Source: Diphasiastrum complanatum (lineage: Eukaryota; Streptophyta; Lycopodiopsida; Lycopodiales; Lycopodiaceae). From it: 64,000 bases of DNA. The notes under the pieces are model-generated. The model had not been told where the DNA came from and did no database searches. It saw only the letters and a program-made list of their open reading frames with translations. Of the stretch, positions 11,131-22,625 are shown piece by piece. A program made the position numbers and the translations under genes. The stretch covers positions 18,350,924 to 18,414,923 of the forward strand of contig CM055094.1 in the NCBI GenBank assembly GCA_029204225.1, read 5' to 3'. Within the stretch, counting starts at the first letter, position 1. The number at the start of each line of letters is the position of its first letter.

Positions 11131-11533
11131 TGGACATTATGCTCCTGGAGGTGGTCTCAAAATACAAAGGACACCTGAGCACAAGGCATTACGTAGCTTC
11201 ATTTTCCCTCCTTGCACCATCTTTCTAGCTCTTTTATGCTGCTACGTTTCGTTCTATGATCATTTGATGTTTAAGAAATGGATACCTGCTGAATATTATG
11301 CCCATTTTCAGACAAATTAAAAAGCATGAAATGTATGCATTTTTTTCAAAGGCAGATTCTCCTTTTCTTTTTCTACATGTCTGTGCCCATCCGTACGACA
11401 TTCGTACAACTTCCACGTGGTGCATTTTCAATGGTCAATCAAAGTCAAACTGCCTATTATGCCATGTTAAAAAATCATTTTCAATGGTCAGTCAAAATCA
11501 AACTGCCCATTATGCCATGGGAAAAATCCCCAG

Positions 11534-11700
11534 GTATCCATTACGCAATGGAAGGCGGCCAGGCACAGGCAATTTTGCGCGGTTCGGCTTTCCAAAAAAA
11601 CCTAGGCTCGGCCCCTCCGGGCCTCGCGCAATTTTTTTTGGAAATCCTTACCGGGCATAATGGCCTATGCCCGGCTCCTTCCATAAAACGTAATGGATAC
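11534..11700. mobile_element. Fold-back / MITE-like element, copy 1
   Basis: About 167 bp with roughly 50-bp terminal inverted repeats. The left end begins GTATCCATTACG..ATGGAAGG and the right end is the reverse complement, ending CCTTCCAT....CGTAATGGATAC. An inner inverted block pairs the GGC(A)CAGGC side with CCGGGCATAATGGCC..TATGCCCGG. No coding capacity. Target-site duplications are not obvious because the element sits inside a larger tandem duplication. Confidence 0.65.
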
Positions 11701-11898
11701 GTGTTGAATATTATGCCCATTTTCAGACAAATTAAAAAGCAGAAAATGTATGTGTTTTTTTCAAAGGCAAATTTTGCTTCTTCTTTTTTTCTGTCTTTTT
11801 GTGCCCATCCGTACGGCGTCCGTACAACTACCATGTGGTGCATTTTCAATGGTCAGTCAAAGTCAAAGTGCCCATTATGTCATGTGAAAAAATCCCAG

Positions 11899-12063
11899 GT
11901 ATCCATTATGCAATGGAAGGCCCCCGGGCATAGGCCATTTTGCCCGGTTCGGCTTTCCAAAAAAATCTAGGCTCAGCCCCTCGAGCCTCGCACAATATTT
12001 TTTGAAAATCATTACCGGGCATAATGGCCTATGCCCGGCTCCTTCCAAAATACGAAATAGATA
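11899..12063. mobile_element. Fold-back / MITE-like element, copy 2
   Basis: Same structure as copy 1. The left arm runs GTATCCATTATG, CAATGGAAGG, then CCCGGGCATAGGCCATTTTG; the right arm has CCGGGCATAATGGCCTATGC then CCGGCTCCTTCC. The right terminal arm has decayed (TACGAAATAGATA). Middle blocks common to both copies: GGTTCGGCTTTCC, CTAGGCTC, GCCCCTC. Confidence 0.65.
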
Positions 12064-12093
12064 ATGTTCACACCTAAGGCATAGGGAGTAAGT

Positions 12094-12307
12094 CACTAGC
12101 CATTCCTCTAAGAGGGCCTTTCCATGCTCACCCCCTCGTGCCTGTGTCACCCTACCTCATCTTGAGAGAACCCGTTCTTTCTTTTTGAGAGCTGATTTTT
12201 GGAATACTTGCAAACCCTCTCACTGGTTGAACAACTCATGTTGTTGCCTTGTGTCACTCTGCCCGGGTGAGGGGGTGAACATGGAAAGGCGCTCTAACGC
12301 TGGCCAC
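12094..12307. repeat. Second fold-back structure, arms about 55 bp
   Basis: The left arm (12094-12150) carries GGGCCTTTCCATGCTCACC and CCCTCG. The right arm (12250-12307) carries the reverse complement, with GGGTGAGGGGGTGAACATGG followed by AAAGGC. About 100 bp of unique sequence lies between. It differs in sequence from the GTATCC-ended elements just upstream. A third GGCTCGGCCCC block at 12478-12490 suggests further decayed copies nearby. Confidence 0.6.
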
Positions 12308-13440
12308 ATGAGCTTTTGGAATTTTTAATTTTGGATGGGGTGTTTTTCCCTTTTCGTGATGTGCAATGATATTTCACTCAGTCACACCATTGTTTACTTT
12401 CTTTAGGTATTATGGAAGGTGCCCCTAAAGATTGCCAAAAAAGTTCAGACGCTCTGGCCATGACTAAATAATTTTTAGGCTCGGCCCCTAGTTTTTTGGG
12501 AGTTTAAGCTAGGGAGAATGGCGGGCTCCCATTGCGTATTGGATTACATATGGCTTCATCTCACATGACAATTATGAAAGAGAATATACACATGCATTTA
12601 TTAGATTCAGATCATGAAATGAAATGGTTGTGATTTTTTGCAAAGTAAACGTTTGCCATGTATTATCGCACGTGAATTTTTTCTCATATCTCTCAAAAAA
12701 TAATACATTATGCTTTCTGTCAATCTAAAAATAGGTAATATTTTGCTCATGTATAATTTCCTTGTGTTACACTATAGACAACTTCCATGGAGGCAAGACA
12801 TGTTTGCCTCATCCCTGAAATCTTTGGTTATGTGGCTAGGCTTTTTGGTGCTTGAGGTGTGGGTAACATTAAATCATGATTGTCTTTTTTGGCATTTGTG
12901 ATTGAGTCACTCAATAATGGCAAAAGTTTCAAGGCTTCTTTGAGTGAAATTATTCAACCACAAGAGTGACAGGTACATGACTAGATGTGAGAATGTTATA
13001 TATGGAGTTGCTAGTCACCCAGTTGTGCCCTTGGAAAATTGTGCATGTTAAATACTATTAAAAAGGAGAGGCTTGCTAAGATTTGCAATCACTTAATTTC
13101 TACACATTTTTTGTTCCTTTGTGCCACCATCGTGAATCAATTTGCAGTACCTAAAACCCTATAGGAATAGTTATTTGACTTCCCCTCATCCATAAACTCT
13201 ATACCTCTGAGCCTAGGACTTCAACCATCTTTGAGCTTTTATAGAAATATGTGACCATATCATAGATGATGATACTTAAGGATGATAAATAACTCATAAC
13301 ATGTTCCATGGCTTAGAATCCTCTTGGAAGTGCCTTTCCTAGAATCAATCCTCCGTCAAAGCTTGGCATGCTTATATAGCCTATAACTACACTTGAAATT
13401 TCTAGAGACATCAGTTCTAAACATTAAGGAAAACAAGCTA
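12308..13440. other. No gene recognised
   Basis: AT-rich sequence, apparently made of decayed repeats; I see no reliable coding signal. Confidence 0.45.
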
Positions 13441-13449
13441 AAATGGAAA

Positions 13450-13625
13450 AAATTTCATATAGTTCACTGCTGTGTTAATCAATGTATGCAATGGTTTGTC
13501 CAATTTCTATCGAATTTGGGAGCAACTCATTGGAAAGTTGTAAAAAGGATTCAAGTTAGATACATGAAAGGAACCACATAGTTGGAACTATGTTGTGATG
13601 GTAAATAAACTTCAAACAATGCATT
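13450..13625 (+). pseudogene. Copia RT/RNase H junction fragment
   Basis: The plus strand reads CCVNQCMQWFVQFLSNLGAT followed by HWKVVKRIQVRYMKGTT, then a stop and LELCCDG. This is the end of copia RT (consensus: sRFlsNPG..HW.AvKrilRYLkGT) passing into RNase H. One residue is inserted in the RYLKGT motif. No flanking domain is preserved. Confidence 0.7.
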
Positions 13626-14387
13626 GCCATTATTGATAGGCTTCAATAACTCTAACTAGTTGTCTCACAAAACACAATCGATGTGTGCCCATATTCTTAC
13701 GAAATCATTGCCAAGGAAGAAGCGTTTTTTAATGCAAGAAAGTTTCAAACTTGATGATTGAATGATGGTTCAATTTACATTAACAAGGAGTATTGAGAAC
13801 TTGATGCAAGCCTTGACATATGTTGAACTCATCAATAAAATTTCAATCATCCATGACACTCAAATCAACATAATGATTGCCAATTGCCAACAATTTACGA
13901 CCATCAAATTGAATCAACTATCTTTGACAATTATCAATAATTAAATCAAAGGAAAAATGGACATCATCTTACAACTTGATTTACAAAAAAAATAGGTCAT
14001 AGATTACTGATTAGTCCACGAGATCTAGCTGATTAATATCTAATAGTATGAAAGAGTTTTTTATGACATCAAGAAAGACACCAATTAACAATAGAAAAGG
14101 GCTCAAAACCTCGTTGTTCATTGTATGTCCTCTTTGATCTACAATAACAGTAGCTACTCTTGTTCTATTTGCGTGCACATTCTTTTGATCATTTTTGTTT
14201 TATTATGTTCTATAGATTCTTGATGCATTGTAAAAGTTGCGAGTGATTTTAAGTTATGCCATTTACATTTTCCAATACCTGAAATAATCAATTTTAGGGC
14301 AAATTGAGAAGTTAATATTATGAAAGTTGTGATTTAGAGACCCAAGCCATAAGATTATAGCCCAAAATTGTAGCCGATGAAAATTGT

Positions 14388-14522
14388 GATTGAAAGATTT
14401 ACATAATATCTAAAGTAGAGGTATCAACATACATCGTATGATGAACTTTTTGTGATTGACAAGATTTACATAGTATCTAAAGTAGAGCTATCAACATACA
14501 CCATATGATGAACTTTTTGTCA
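14388..14522. repeat. Tandem duplication, unit about 66 bp
   Basis: Two adjacent copies contain AGATTTACATA, ATATCTAAAGTAGAG, TATCAACATACA and ATGATGAACTTTTTGT. Confidence 0.8.
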
Positions 14523-14782
14523 AGTGGTGGCTTGGTCCTATGTAGCAAGGAACAGAACATTCTTGTCGCTTGTCACAGTACATTTATGAAAACGTAGGAA
14601 GACTCCCTTGGGCTTGTTTTTATATAGTATTGCATTCATGTCATTCTAATCGAGATGTATGCTCAATTTATTCTTAGCTTTATTTCAAACTTTTGCTACA
14701 ACTCAAATCAAACATATCAAATAAATAACTACTTCTCATACACTTTTTACACTCTATTCACATCCCACAATCACTGGCATAC

Positions 14783-14942
14783 ATGCCAAAAAGGGAGTTG
14801 GAGAAGCAATCCCAAAAGGGTAGCAACAAGAGCTCCCAAATTTGCTCTCACCACAAGAAAGGTGGACATACAAAAGATAAACGTTGGTTCAATCCCAACA
14901 TATTGTGTCTGCATTGCCAAAAAAGAGGCATTCAACTTATGA
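14783..14942 (+). pseudogene. Possible gag fragment with a degraded zinc knuckle
   Basis: A Lys-rich stretch is followed by CSHHKKGGHTKDKRW and, further on, CLHCQKRGI. This resembles a retrotransposon gag zinc knuckle (C..C..GH....C) with two Cys positions lost. It ends where the antisense Ty3/gypsy integrase starts (about 14950). The call is weak. Confidence 0.35.
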
Positions 14943-14951
14943 ATGTTGGGG

Positions 14952-15554
14952 TCAAATCCAAAAGGAAACATATGTCCTCAATATGTCTTCCATAGTCTGA
15001 TTAGTTCTTTCAATCTGGCCATCAGCAGTAGCACTAAAACTAAGAGAAGTATCTAGTTTATGGAATACTGCTGACCAAAACTGAACTGTGAATTTAGGAT
15101 CTCTATCACTAAGAATGTCACTCGGTGGTTCATACAACTAAAATAATCTTTCAATAAAGATCTGGGCTAATTCAAAAGTTTTAATAGTTGACTTAGCTTG
15201 TATGAACACAATTAACTCGATTTACCTATCCACTACCACTCAAATAAAAGCATTTTGCCATTGGGTCTTTGGAAATCCAACTACAAAGTCCGTCAATATA
15301 CTCTCCAGCCTCTTATCAGGGATATCCAATGGATGCAACAAACCACTAGCCTTAAGATGTTCGACCTTATGTAGTTGACAAGGCTTGCATTTAATCATGT
15401 ATTGCTCAATATATGGCTTGAATTTTGGCCAATGAAACTCCCTTATGACCAAGTCAAGTGTGTATGCCGACATGTCATGCACATGGTATGTCATGACATT
15501 CAAACAAAATGTTGTATTTGAGCCCATCGTTCTCTGGTACACAAACTTTTTCAT
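14952..15554 (-). pseudogene. Ty3/gypsy integrase (zinc finger and core)
   Basis: The H2C2 region and spacer read MSAYTLDLVIREFHWPKF, then CKPCQLHKVEHLKASGLL and ILTDFVVGFPKT. The core shows the catalytic-region block PPSDILSDRDPKFTVQFW and then SLSFSATADGQIERTNQTME. The expected Asp (SDRD) and Glu (ERTNQ) residues are present but separated from the upstream parts by stops around 15140 and 15240. The domain is cut off at about 14952, next to an unrelated plus-strand fragment. Confidence 0.88.
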
Positions 15555-15638
15555 TATGAAATAGCAATCAAAATGGTAAACTATTCCACAACCTTCTTAT
15601 CTTTATTTATTAGCTGAGACCCCACCCCTGTGAACTGA

Positions 15639-15990
15639 TCATGTCAACAATGTCCTCATTTCTTCCAGTCCGAACAAAGTTCCAAAAATGGCTAAAATGA
15701 GAATCACTTTCATGATCAAAAGATATAGGTCCATAAAAATTTGAGTGAAAGAATATACATTCGGTTCACCAATCTGACTAGGAGCATCTGCAACTTGATT
15801 AGAGCTGCCTCTTACATCACATATTTCATGATCAAATTCTTGCATCAATTCGGCTCATCGAGCTTTCCTACCTCGAAGATCATGTTGATTACAAAAGTAC
15901 TTATGATATTGGCAATCTGTATACACTATAAACGTACAACCATAAGATTAGTGTCTCCAAGTTTTAAGTGTATGAAGAACTGAAAATAAT
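15639..15990 (-). pseudogene. Ty3/gypsy RNase H fragment
   Basis: The minus strand reads FIVYTDCQYHKYFCNQHDLR, then RKAR(stop)AELMQEFDHEI and SSNQVADAPSQIG. This is the DH..L..l..q..l..R.aRW...l.efd..I.y..G..N.vADaLSR block. There is an in-frame stop where Trp is expected. Confidence 0.75.
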
Positions 15991-16389
15991 TCCTTTTCTT
16001 GCGTAGTATAATGCACTATGAAGACCTGTGAATTTTTTGCTTTCAAACGCTAGCGGCCTATCATTCCATAACAAAACTGCTCCAATTGCAATAACACTTA
16101 TGTCAATTCTCACAATGTAAGGCTGGTCTAGATCTGTAATCTATAAAATGTGAGCCGAGACAATCAAGGTCTTAAGTCTCGCAAGACTTTGATTTAGTTT
16201 CTCATTCCATACAAAAAATGGACTAGGTTGATTCCTTTTTTTCTTTTTGTTAACAATTCTTTTCTTCAGATTATTGAGCAGTGCCACCACTTTGGCACAA
16301 TTCTCAATAAATCTTTGAAGGAAAACTGTAAATCTTAAAAATGATAGAATTTGCTTGACAATTTGCGGAATGAGCCGATCAACAACTAT

Positions 16390-16830
16390 CTTGATTTTAT
16401 CTCATCAATCTAGATCCCATATGCAGTGATCTTATGACTAAAATAAACATGGTTATGCTAAAACATTCACACTTCAATTCCTTAGCATAAAGTAACTCTT
16501 GTTGGACTTTTATCAAGACAGTTTTGATATGCTCTATTTGCTCCTTGAAGGTCTTACTATAGACGAGAATATCATAAAATGTACTATCACAAATTTCTCC
16601 AAATATGGACGAAACAAATTGTTCATCATTTGTTGAAACGTTGTTGGAACTTTTGTTAATCCAAAAGGCAACATTAAGAAGTCCTAATGGCCAGATCTGG
16701 TACAAAATCTAGTCTTTTGCTTGTCGAACACCAATGTTGATCTTCACTAGAATTTTGCATTAAACTCTTTAAAAAAAATAGTCAGGCTTAGGACAAATGA
16801 ACCAAATGGCATTCGTAAAATCATCTTCAT
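16390..16830 (-). pseudogene. Ty3/gypsy reverse transcriptase fragment
   Basis: The minus strand encodes PLGLLNVAFWINKSSNNVST, then FYDILVYSKTFKEQIEHIKT and QQELLYAKELKCE. These match the gypsy RT block FGL.NAPatFq..mn..f, then the dILiYSkt..eH..Hl..vl..l....lyak..KCeF. The active-site YxDD is degraded (only YDILVYS remains). Confidence 0.8.
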
Positions 16831-18044
16831 GAATAATTGTATCCTTCAAGGATGATTCACTATGTTCTCTATATAAAGCTTACAAGTAGCCTCCATAGGA
16901 AGATTAAAACAATTGTCCATACTACTAATTTTTTTAAGGATAGATTTAACATACTTTCATTCATGACCAACAATAAAAGTAGCACATTGATGTTTCTAGA
17001 TTTTTGTCATTAGAATATAATGAAAATGTAAAATAGGCCCTTTAAGTCACAAACCAATGAAGAGATGACATAATTACCACCATGCATCAAGTAGAGATAA
17101 TGTTTATTCCAAATGAATTCAAGATTAGATGAAATTTCAAAAGTAGATCAAACGCTAGAATGTCATGCATATCATTCCTTGGTTCCTAACTTGAGTCCAC
17201 ATCCATCCAAACCTTTGCTGATGATATCTTTCCTTTCTTGGTCACTACCAAGATTCATAATAAAATCTTCTTCTTTCTAATCAACACAAAGATTTGTGGA
17301 AAATAGTAGATCCTAGCTTGAATATTTGAGGACTAATGTGGTAGGCCAAGTACTAATTGTTCTGAATCACACTTCTCATCTTATTATATAAGTTTGGAAT
17401 TTTAGGGAGGAAAAGATATTCTTTGTGTCTTATTTCTAATTGGTTAGAAACAATGTGAAAGTTAGACTCTTGAAACTAGTCAAGATTGTTTAGTTACCAT
17501 TCACCAAGGGTGCACATTGATTAGGTAAGATGAATAAATCTACCTGATTTAGTAATCTACTTGTAAAATATGTGAGATCTCTAGCTCATGATATAGTTGA
17601 TCATGATAACTACCTACATTCATTTCCTGTATCACAATAATATTTAGTCTTGAGGCATGTACAACAATCAATATATGTTAAACTTTTGCATCATGTTTTT
17701 GCCTTTTTGATTTGATCTTCAACTTTCATATGACAATCTTCTTATGCCAAGAATTGCATTCAATAAAGATCAAATGCGTGTGATAAAAAATTCTCAGATT
17801 TCACATACATGAAATGGAAAAGAGTACATTCATTTTTTTGCATTGTCTCTAAGGACAACTTTTGTTGTGTGATCATGAAGGAATTTTTTCCTATCATATG
17901 GATCCAAAAATCAAGTGGATCTCCTTTTGCTTAGATCTATATATCCTGATAGAATTGCCAGAGCTAATGATCTCATAGGAACATTTCTTGGCACGTAATT
18001 GAACACTTTAAGAGCAACATCTCTTTTGACAAAAATGATTTTAT
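16831..18044. other. No gene recognised
   Basis: AT-rich. Short frames only; no domain signal on either strand. Confidence 0.45.
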
Positions 18045-18093
18045 ATGTAATTTTGGATATTTATGCCCCTAGGCAAAATATCCAAAATTACAT
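18045..18093. repeat. Perfect 18-bp inverted repeat with 13-nt loop
   Basis: ATGTAATTTTGGATATTT at 18045-18062 is exactly reverse-complemented at 18076-18093. The loop is ATGCCCCTAGGCA, whose ends (TGCC / GGCA) extend the stem. It may be the core of a small fold-back element. Confidence 0.75.
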
Positions 18094-18429
18094 AGGGCCT
18101 TAATGGCCATGATTAAGGTTCCCGCATTCACAAAAAAACCTTTCATGAAGAATACAAATTTCGTTATTCACAAAATATTTCAAGTAATGAGCCAATGAGG
18201 CATCCTTCTGTCTCCCGCCTTGTCTCTCAATCCTCCACGCTTGTTGGCAAAGGCATCAACTTCAACGATTTCCTATGACACATAATCAAGTGCTAGTCAC
18301 TCTAGTAGATCAATCATCAGTTACGAGTTAAATAGTAAATGATTTTTGTGAGACAGTGTGCTTACCAAATCCTCCTCGTACACCAACAGTTGTGACCAGC
18401 AATATTGGTCAATTGCTGGTCAGCTAGAA

Positions 18430-21170
18430 TAGTATATATGGGAGTTGGCGGATACTTTTTCTGAAAAGCCAAAAACTCCTCCTCACTCGGCATATTAGCC
18501 TCATATGCCCTACTCTCAGATAGCATCCTTTGAAAGGCATCTGTGCCACTTGCCCATTCTTCTTGGTCCTCATAGTCGATGCCATCTATGAGGTCGTCAT
18601 CATCAAAGCAATAAAATCATTAAATTCAGAAATCATTTATAAGAGATCATATCTCATCTTCTCTGAGATCCATTACGTCTCCGATATCGTTAACGGACAT
18701 GTTAGACACACATGCATCATACAAAGAGATAATACTCTTATGACCCTCTCCAGCTAGCCAGCATCCGTGTTTTGATTTAGGCAAATTTGTTCGTGGTGTA
18801 TTGGCTGGATCTGCTCCATCAAGAATCTATACGAACCGCGACAAGAGAGTCTTATAAGAAAAAATTATAAATTATAGATTAAAAAAGTAGACGGCTAAAT
18901 ATGCATCACTGGACTTACCGAAACTATGAAATCTCCCCAATGTGCAATTTTGACACTCCACCAACTCATCCAGCTGTCCATCGATGGTAGGTCAGTGTCC
19001 CTCACTTTTCCATTCCGCCACCATTGTCGAATCAACCTATATTGTGCCAGTGCCTCCTCTTTTGTGGCAGATGTTCTCCATTGCTTTGTGCTCTGCTTGA
19101 TGATCTTTTAGAACAAACTTCTTGGTATGCATATGCAGGCTACGATCATTCTCGTCCAGTCATTTCATTTTCTAGGCTCCATTGAATACAGTGCGGACTG
19201 CTCTCCAATTTGCTTGTGCCTCATCTGCCATGAACCCGTGTTTGTTTTCTTTTGCCCCACACATTCCATAATAGAGTTTAATAAATTCCAAAATAGTACT
19301 TGAGACTTGGTGTCTTCTTCTTTCATCTCACATGTGGCTATTGTCAATAGTTCTTGGATACTACAAATTACAAATTCAGCGAGTATCGGTGCCACCTAGT
19401 GTGAATACATAATATAGGTATCAGACAACATGTATACCTTGGATCATACACATGGCACCCCATTGTTGTCCAATTGAGGACTCGTCTAGTATGATCGAAT
19501 TGTACCCATGCATTCCTCATATCACCATTGCTAGTTCTCTGCATTCAAATCACAAGATCCACACCTGATGCAGGCCCCTTTGTGGACATCTTAAAACCAA
19601 GCAGCACTCATCAGCGGGACCCTATCATGGGAATCTACTACCATGAAAAAACTCATACATTTTTCTTTAGCAACAACAAGCTGTCCAGACCATCTCTTAA
19701 AGGATGAGAGAAATTTCGAACATTGGTTACCATTTTCCGCAACATGTAGAAAAAGAAACAACAAGCGAATGAATATGACATGAAAAGAAGTGAAGATTTG
19801 CAAATAGACCTTGAAATACTTGCTCAAGCAGGAAGACACCTTCTGCTCTCCACCAGGGGAATGAGCTCCTCTAGAAAGTTTGTGAGCTCCACATCGCCAA
19901 CACCCTCTTTTTCCTTTTTATCTTTCTTGAGCATTGATAACATGATCAGCTCCTTCGCTATGCTCATTTGCAGTTTTCTTGGACCGACACTCCTGTCTGC
20001 TCAAACCACCCTAGCAACCAAAGACCTTGTTCTCTCGATGCTATGCTTTGAGGTTTTGGGTTGCACTTCATGTGTATGTTCTCCTTTGTGTATCATCAAT
20101 CTGGTGAGACTATGATCTCTTGGCATCACATAGTACACAATGCATGAACATGATCCCACACAAACTGCAGCCTTTTTACAAAAGGCACATGTGATGGACC
20201 CAGCACCATGAGCCATTATGCCAGTAGCACACTTCCTTTTTAATGTTCTCTTAAAAAACGTGTTGTTCATTTTCTCGTTGTTTAGGTAATGGGGACATTT
20301 CATTGACACTCCAACATTCCAGCATAGTAACTAATTCAGATGACCCCTTCAAACAAAACATTACTCATCACAGCCTCTGTCCATATGTGTCCATCGTATT
20401 TTTGCTCCATACCATCCATCACACTGGTTTTTCCATGCGTGGGAGGGAGTTCAAAGATCACATCCACATTATGAATCCTGGGAATCTTGCATACAGATAG
20501 ATGTGTCTTTATTTTTCCAAGTAGTTTTCTATAGTGTTTGTTCTTGGCTTTGACATAATACATTGAAGAACACTTTGTCCTATACAGTTGTGGTTGAGGG
20601 TGTTGTGTCTCCAAGAGTCATTGGGCCATCGGTTGTGATTGAGGGTGGTATGTCTCCAAAAGTCGTCGGCCCATTCTCATCTAGGCTATCGAGGTCAATT
20701 GTTTGCGGGTAGCTATATTCCATTGCTTTAGACTAGCACTTTTGAAAGTTATGATTTCTTACTGTTTCGGATGAGAATGGGCTATCAACATCGATGTTAA
20801 AAAAGTTTGGGTATTCTTTCTTGTTAGTGATAACCAGATACTGTGTTGATAGTGACTCTTTGAAGATATAGTGGTTGTTTCCCTCGATGTCCTTATGGCT
20901 TGTCAATGGGACTATCGTTCTGAGTTTGGTATTAGCTTCACCCATAACATTCAAACTTGAAAATGACATGCCATTGTCTAGTTTTTGCTCTAAAAATTTT
21001 CTGCTTACAATAAGTCTTCCATCCATAAACTGTAATTTCAAGGGAGCAACATTGTTGCCATCAAATTGCAAGATGGCTTCCATCACACCTGGTAAAAGTG
21101 AACATGTATGAGGAGAGAACATATTTGGGTTTAGGGAAACCACCACATTTCTTAGTCTATGTTGCACAAG
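18430..21170 (-). pseudogene. Decayed multi-exon gene with Cys/His motifs, family not recognised
   Basis: Consecutive minus-strand segments read like one protein. Upstream (21167-20735): PGVMEAILQFDGNNVAPLKL and NNHYIFKESLSTQYLVITNK. Next (20705-20336): a DENGPTTFGDIPPS-type repeat and KKHYRKLL-like basic block with HLSVCKIPRIH. Then (20309-20001): CPHYLNNEKMNNTFFKRTLK, CAFCKKAAVCVGSCSCIVYY, MIHKGEHTHEVQPKTSKHS. Then (19630-19450): LMSAAWF, CIRCGSCDLNAEN. Then 19395-19165, then 19110-18930 (TKEEALAQYRLIRQWWRNGK), then NLPKSKHGCWLAGEGHKSII and an acidic end (FDDDDLIDGIDYEDQEEW). Several in-frame stops and frameshifts sit where Trp or Gln would fit. A GEHTHEV-type CC..HxH element recalls DNA-binding domains of transposases, but I cannot assign a family. 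Exon borders are uncertain. Confidence 0.6.
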
Positions 21171-22547
21171 TAGAAAGTAGCACTTAAGAACAAATACATT
21201 GGTATATGTGATGTTCTGGTCCGAGCTCAGCTACCACCATCCACTCTAATGAAAAGTCGGACGACGGACATTGTTGGAGGAGGATCGTCATACATGATAA
21301 TTCTCAAACTGATGTGATAAATTGGACTGAGGCACTAGCCACGATAGATTGTCTTCAGTTTGATGTTTCATTAGATGAGCAATCCCCCAGGCAAAGGTCA
21401 GCCATTAACCCATTTTTTGATAAAGACAATATCTCGATCAACAGATTATAGCTACCAATGAAGAAATCTAGTGAGGGCCATCAAGATTCCGTTTCACTTT
21501 TCATGATGAGACTAGAGGTTATACCTTAGGAACCACTGCAAGGAGTATGCAATGAAAAATAAATAGAAGTTCTTCAGGTGTTTACCTTGGAAGAAAGTCG
21601 AGAGTATGAGGATGAGGATTTCCTCCGATATATAGATCCTGACCATTTCAAGCTTGCACCAAAAACCCAAAACACTAGATTCACAAGAGCTTCTAGCGAT
21701 CACAGATCTAATCGAAACTGCAAAGCCCCAAAAGGCAATATTGTTGTATGCTAAATGGATATAGTGGTCTATGGAGCATCATGATCCCACATTATCCAAA
21801 ATTATTGTTTTATATTGTAAAAACATTTCAATTTTTATACATGTAAATGTGCTATAGTGCCTAAATTCATGTAAAGGCCTATTTGCATCTTGTAATTTCA
21901 CTTTTAGGTTAGAACTTGCAACGTTTTGTGCGACGTTCTATAGACACATTCAGGCCAATGATTGTTCTTATAAGGTCGACACTTCATGCCATTGTACACG
22001 CGCACAAATTTGAGTATCAATAGAGAGAAGAGAGCCAGTTTCCATAAGCTTGAGCGTTCTTTCCCCCTACCATCTCTTACAACATTACTTCTTATCAATT
22101 GAGTGAATACACTCTGAATGATCTGTAACTGTTTGTGATACTTGTCTGTCTGTGTCACATATATTTTTCATTTCTTACTGAATTTCAGTTACTCTAACTT
22201 GGATTTTCAAGCGTCAACAAAGAGTGACAATTCTAACTAATGTTGGCAAGGAATTAGCCGAAGTTGTAAGCATAACCATAAGCAATACTTCTTTCAATTC
22301 TGAATGAACTATGTGTTCAGATAATGAACTTGACTGATGCTCTGTTCTATTTGCTTCCGGTGATAAGAACTAATTCTCTGTGTTTGATCAAGAGGAATCA
22401 TTAGCCAATTCGATTCTGTTTGATGAATCTATTTATAAGGATTGCTTATTGATATCCTAACAGCCTGGAAGATGAAGTAACATTTATAATCACAGACCTT
22501 GACCAAATCGTTTCACCATTGGTGTTTCTAGATGCCAATTTACCCAA
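21171..22547. other. No gene recognised
   Basis: Nothing with a recognisable domain on either strand. It could include the 5' region of the decayed minus-strand gene to its left. Confidence 0.4.
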
Positions 22548-22620
22548 ATATCTTTGGATAACTAGATATGTTGCTATAGTATAGATATCTTTGGATAGCT
22601 AGATATGTTGCTATAATATT
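22548..22620. repeat. Tandem duplication, unit about 37 bp
   Basis: Two copies of ATATCTTTGGATA, CTAGATATGTTGCTATA follow one another directly. Confidence 0.8.
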
Positions 22621-22625
22621 ACACA

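Larger units (their letters stand above)
11276..12063. repeat. Segmental tandem duplication, unit about 415 bp
   Basis: Copy 1 (about 11276-11690) and copy 2 (about 11691-12063) share the same block order: GGATAC..GAATATTATGCCCA, TTTTCAGACAAATTAAAAAG, CCATCCGTACG, GTGGTGCATTTTCAATGGTC, then a fold-back element. Copy 1 also has an internal doubling of the TTTTCAATGGTCAGTCAAA block. Protein-like frames here mirror each other on both strands and are artefacts of the repeat. Confidence 0.85.
14952..16830 (-). mobile_element. Ty3/gypsy retrotransposon pol remnant
   Basis: In minus-strand order: RT (16830-16390), RNase H and tether (about 15990-15640), H2C2 zinc-finger part of integrase (15554-15240), integrase core (15240-14952). 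RT before integrase is the Ty3/gypsy order, opposite to copia. No LTR, gag or protease was found. All parts carry stops and frameshifts. Confidence 0.85.

Noticed and set aside
11298-11970. Several overlapping frames of 90-214 codons on both strands
   Set aside because: The same protein-like pieces appear twice and on both strands because of the tandem duplication and fold-back symmetry; no codon structure or domain.
14952-16830. Endogenous pararetrovirus
   Set aside because: RT and RNase H are followed by a Ty3/gypsy integrase with zinc finger and DDE core, and no movement or coat protein motif is present.
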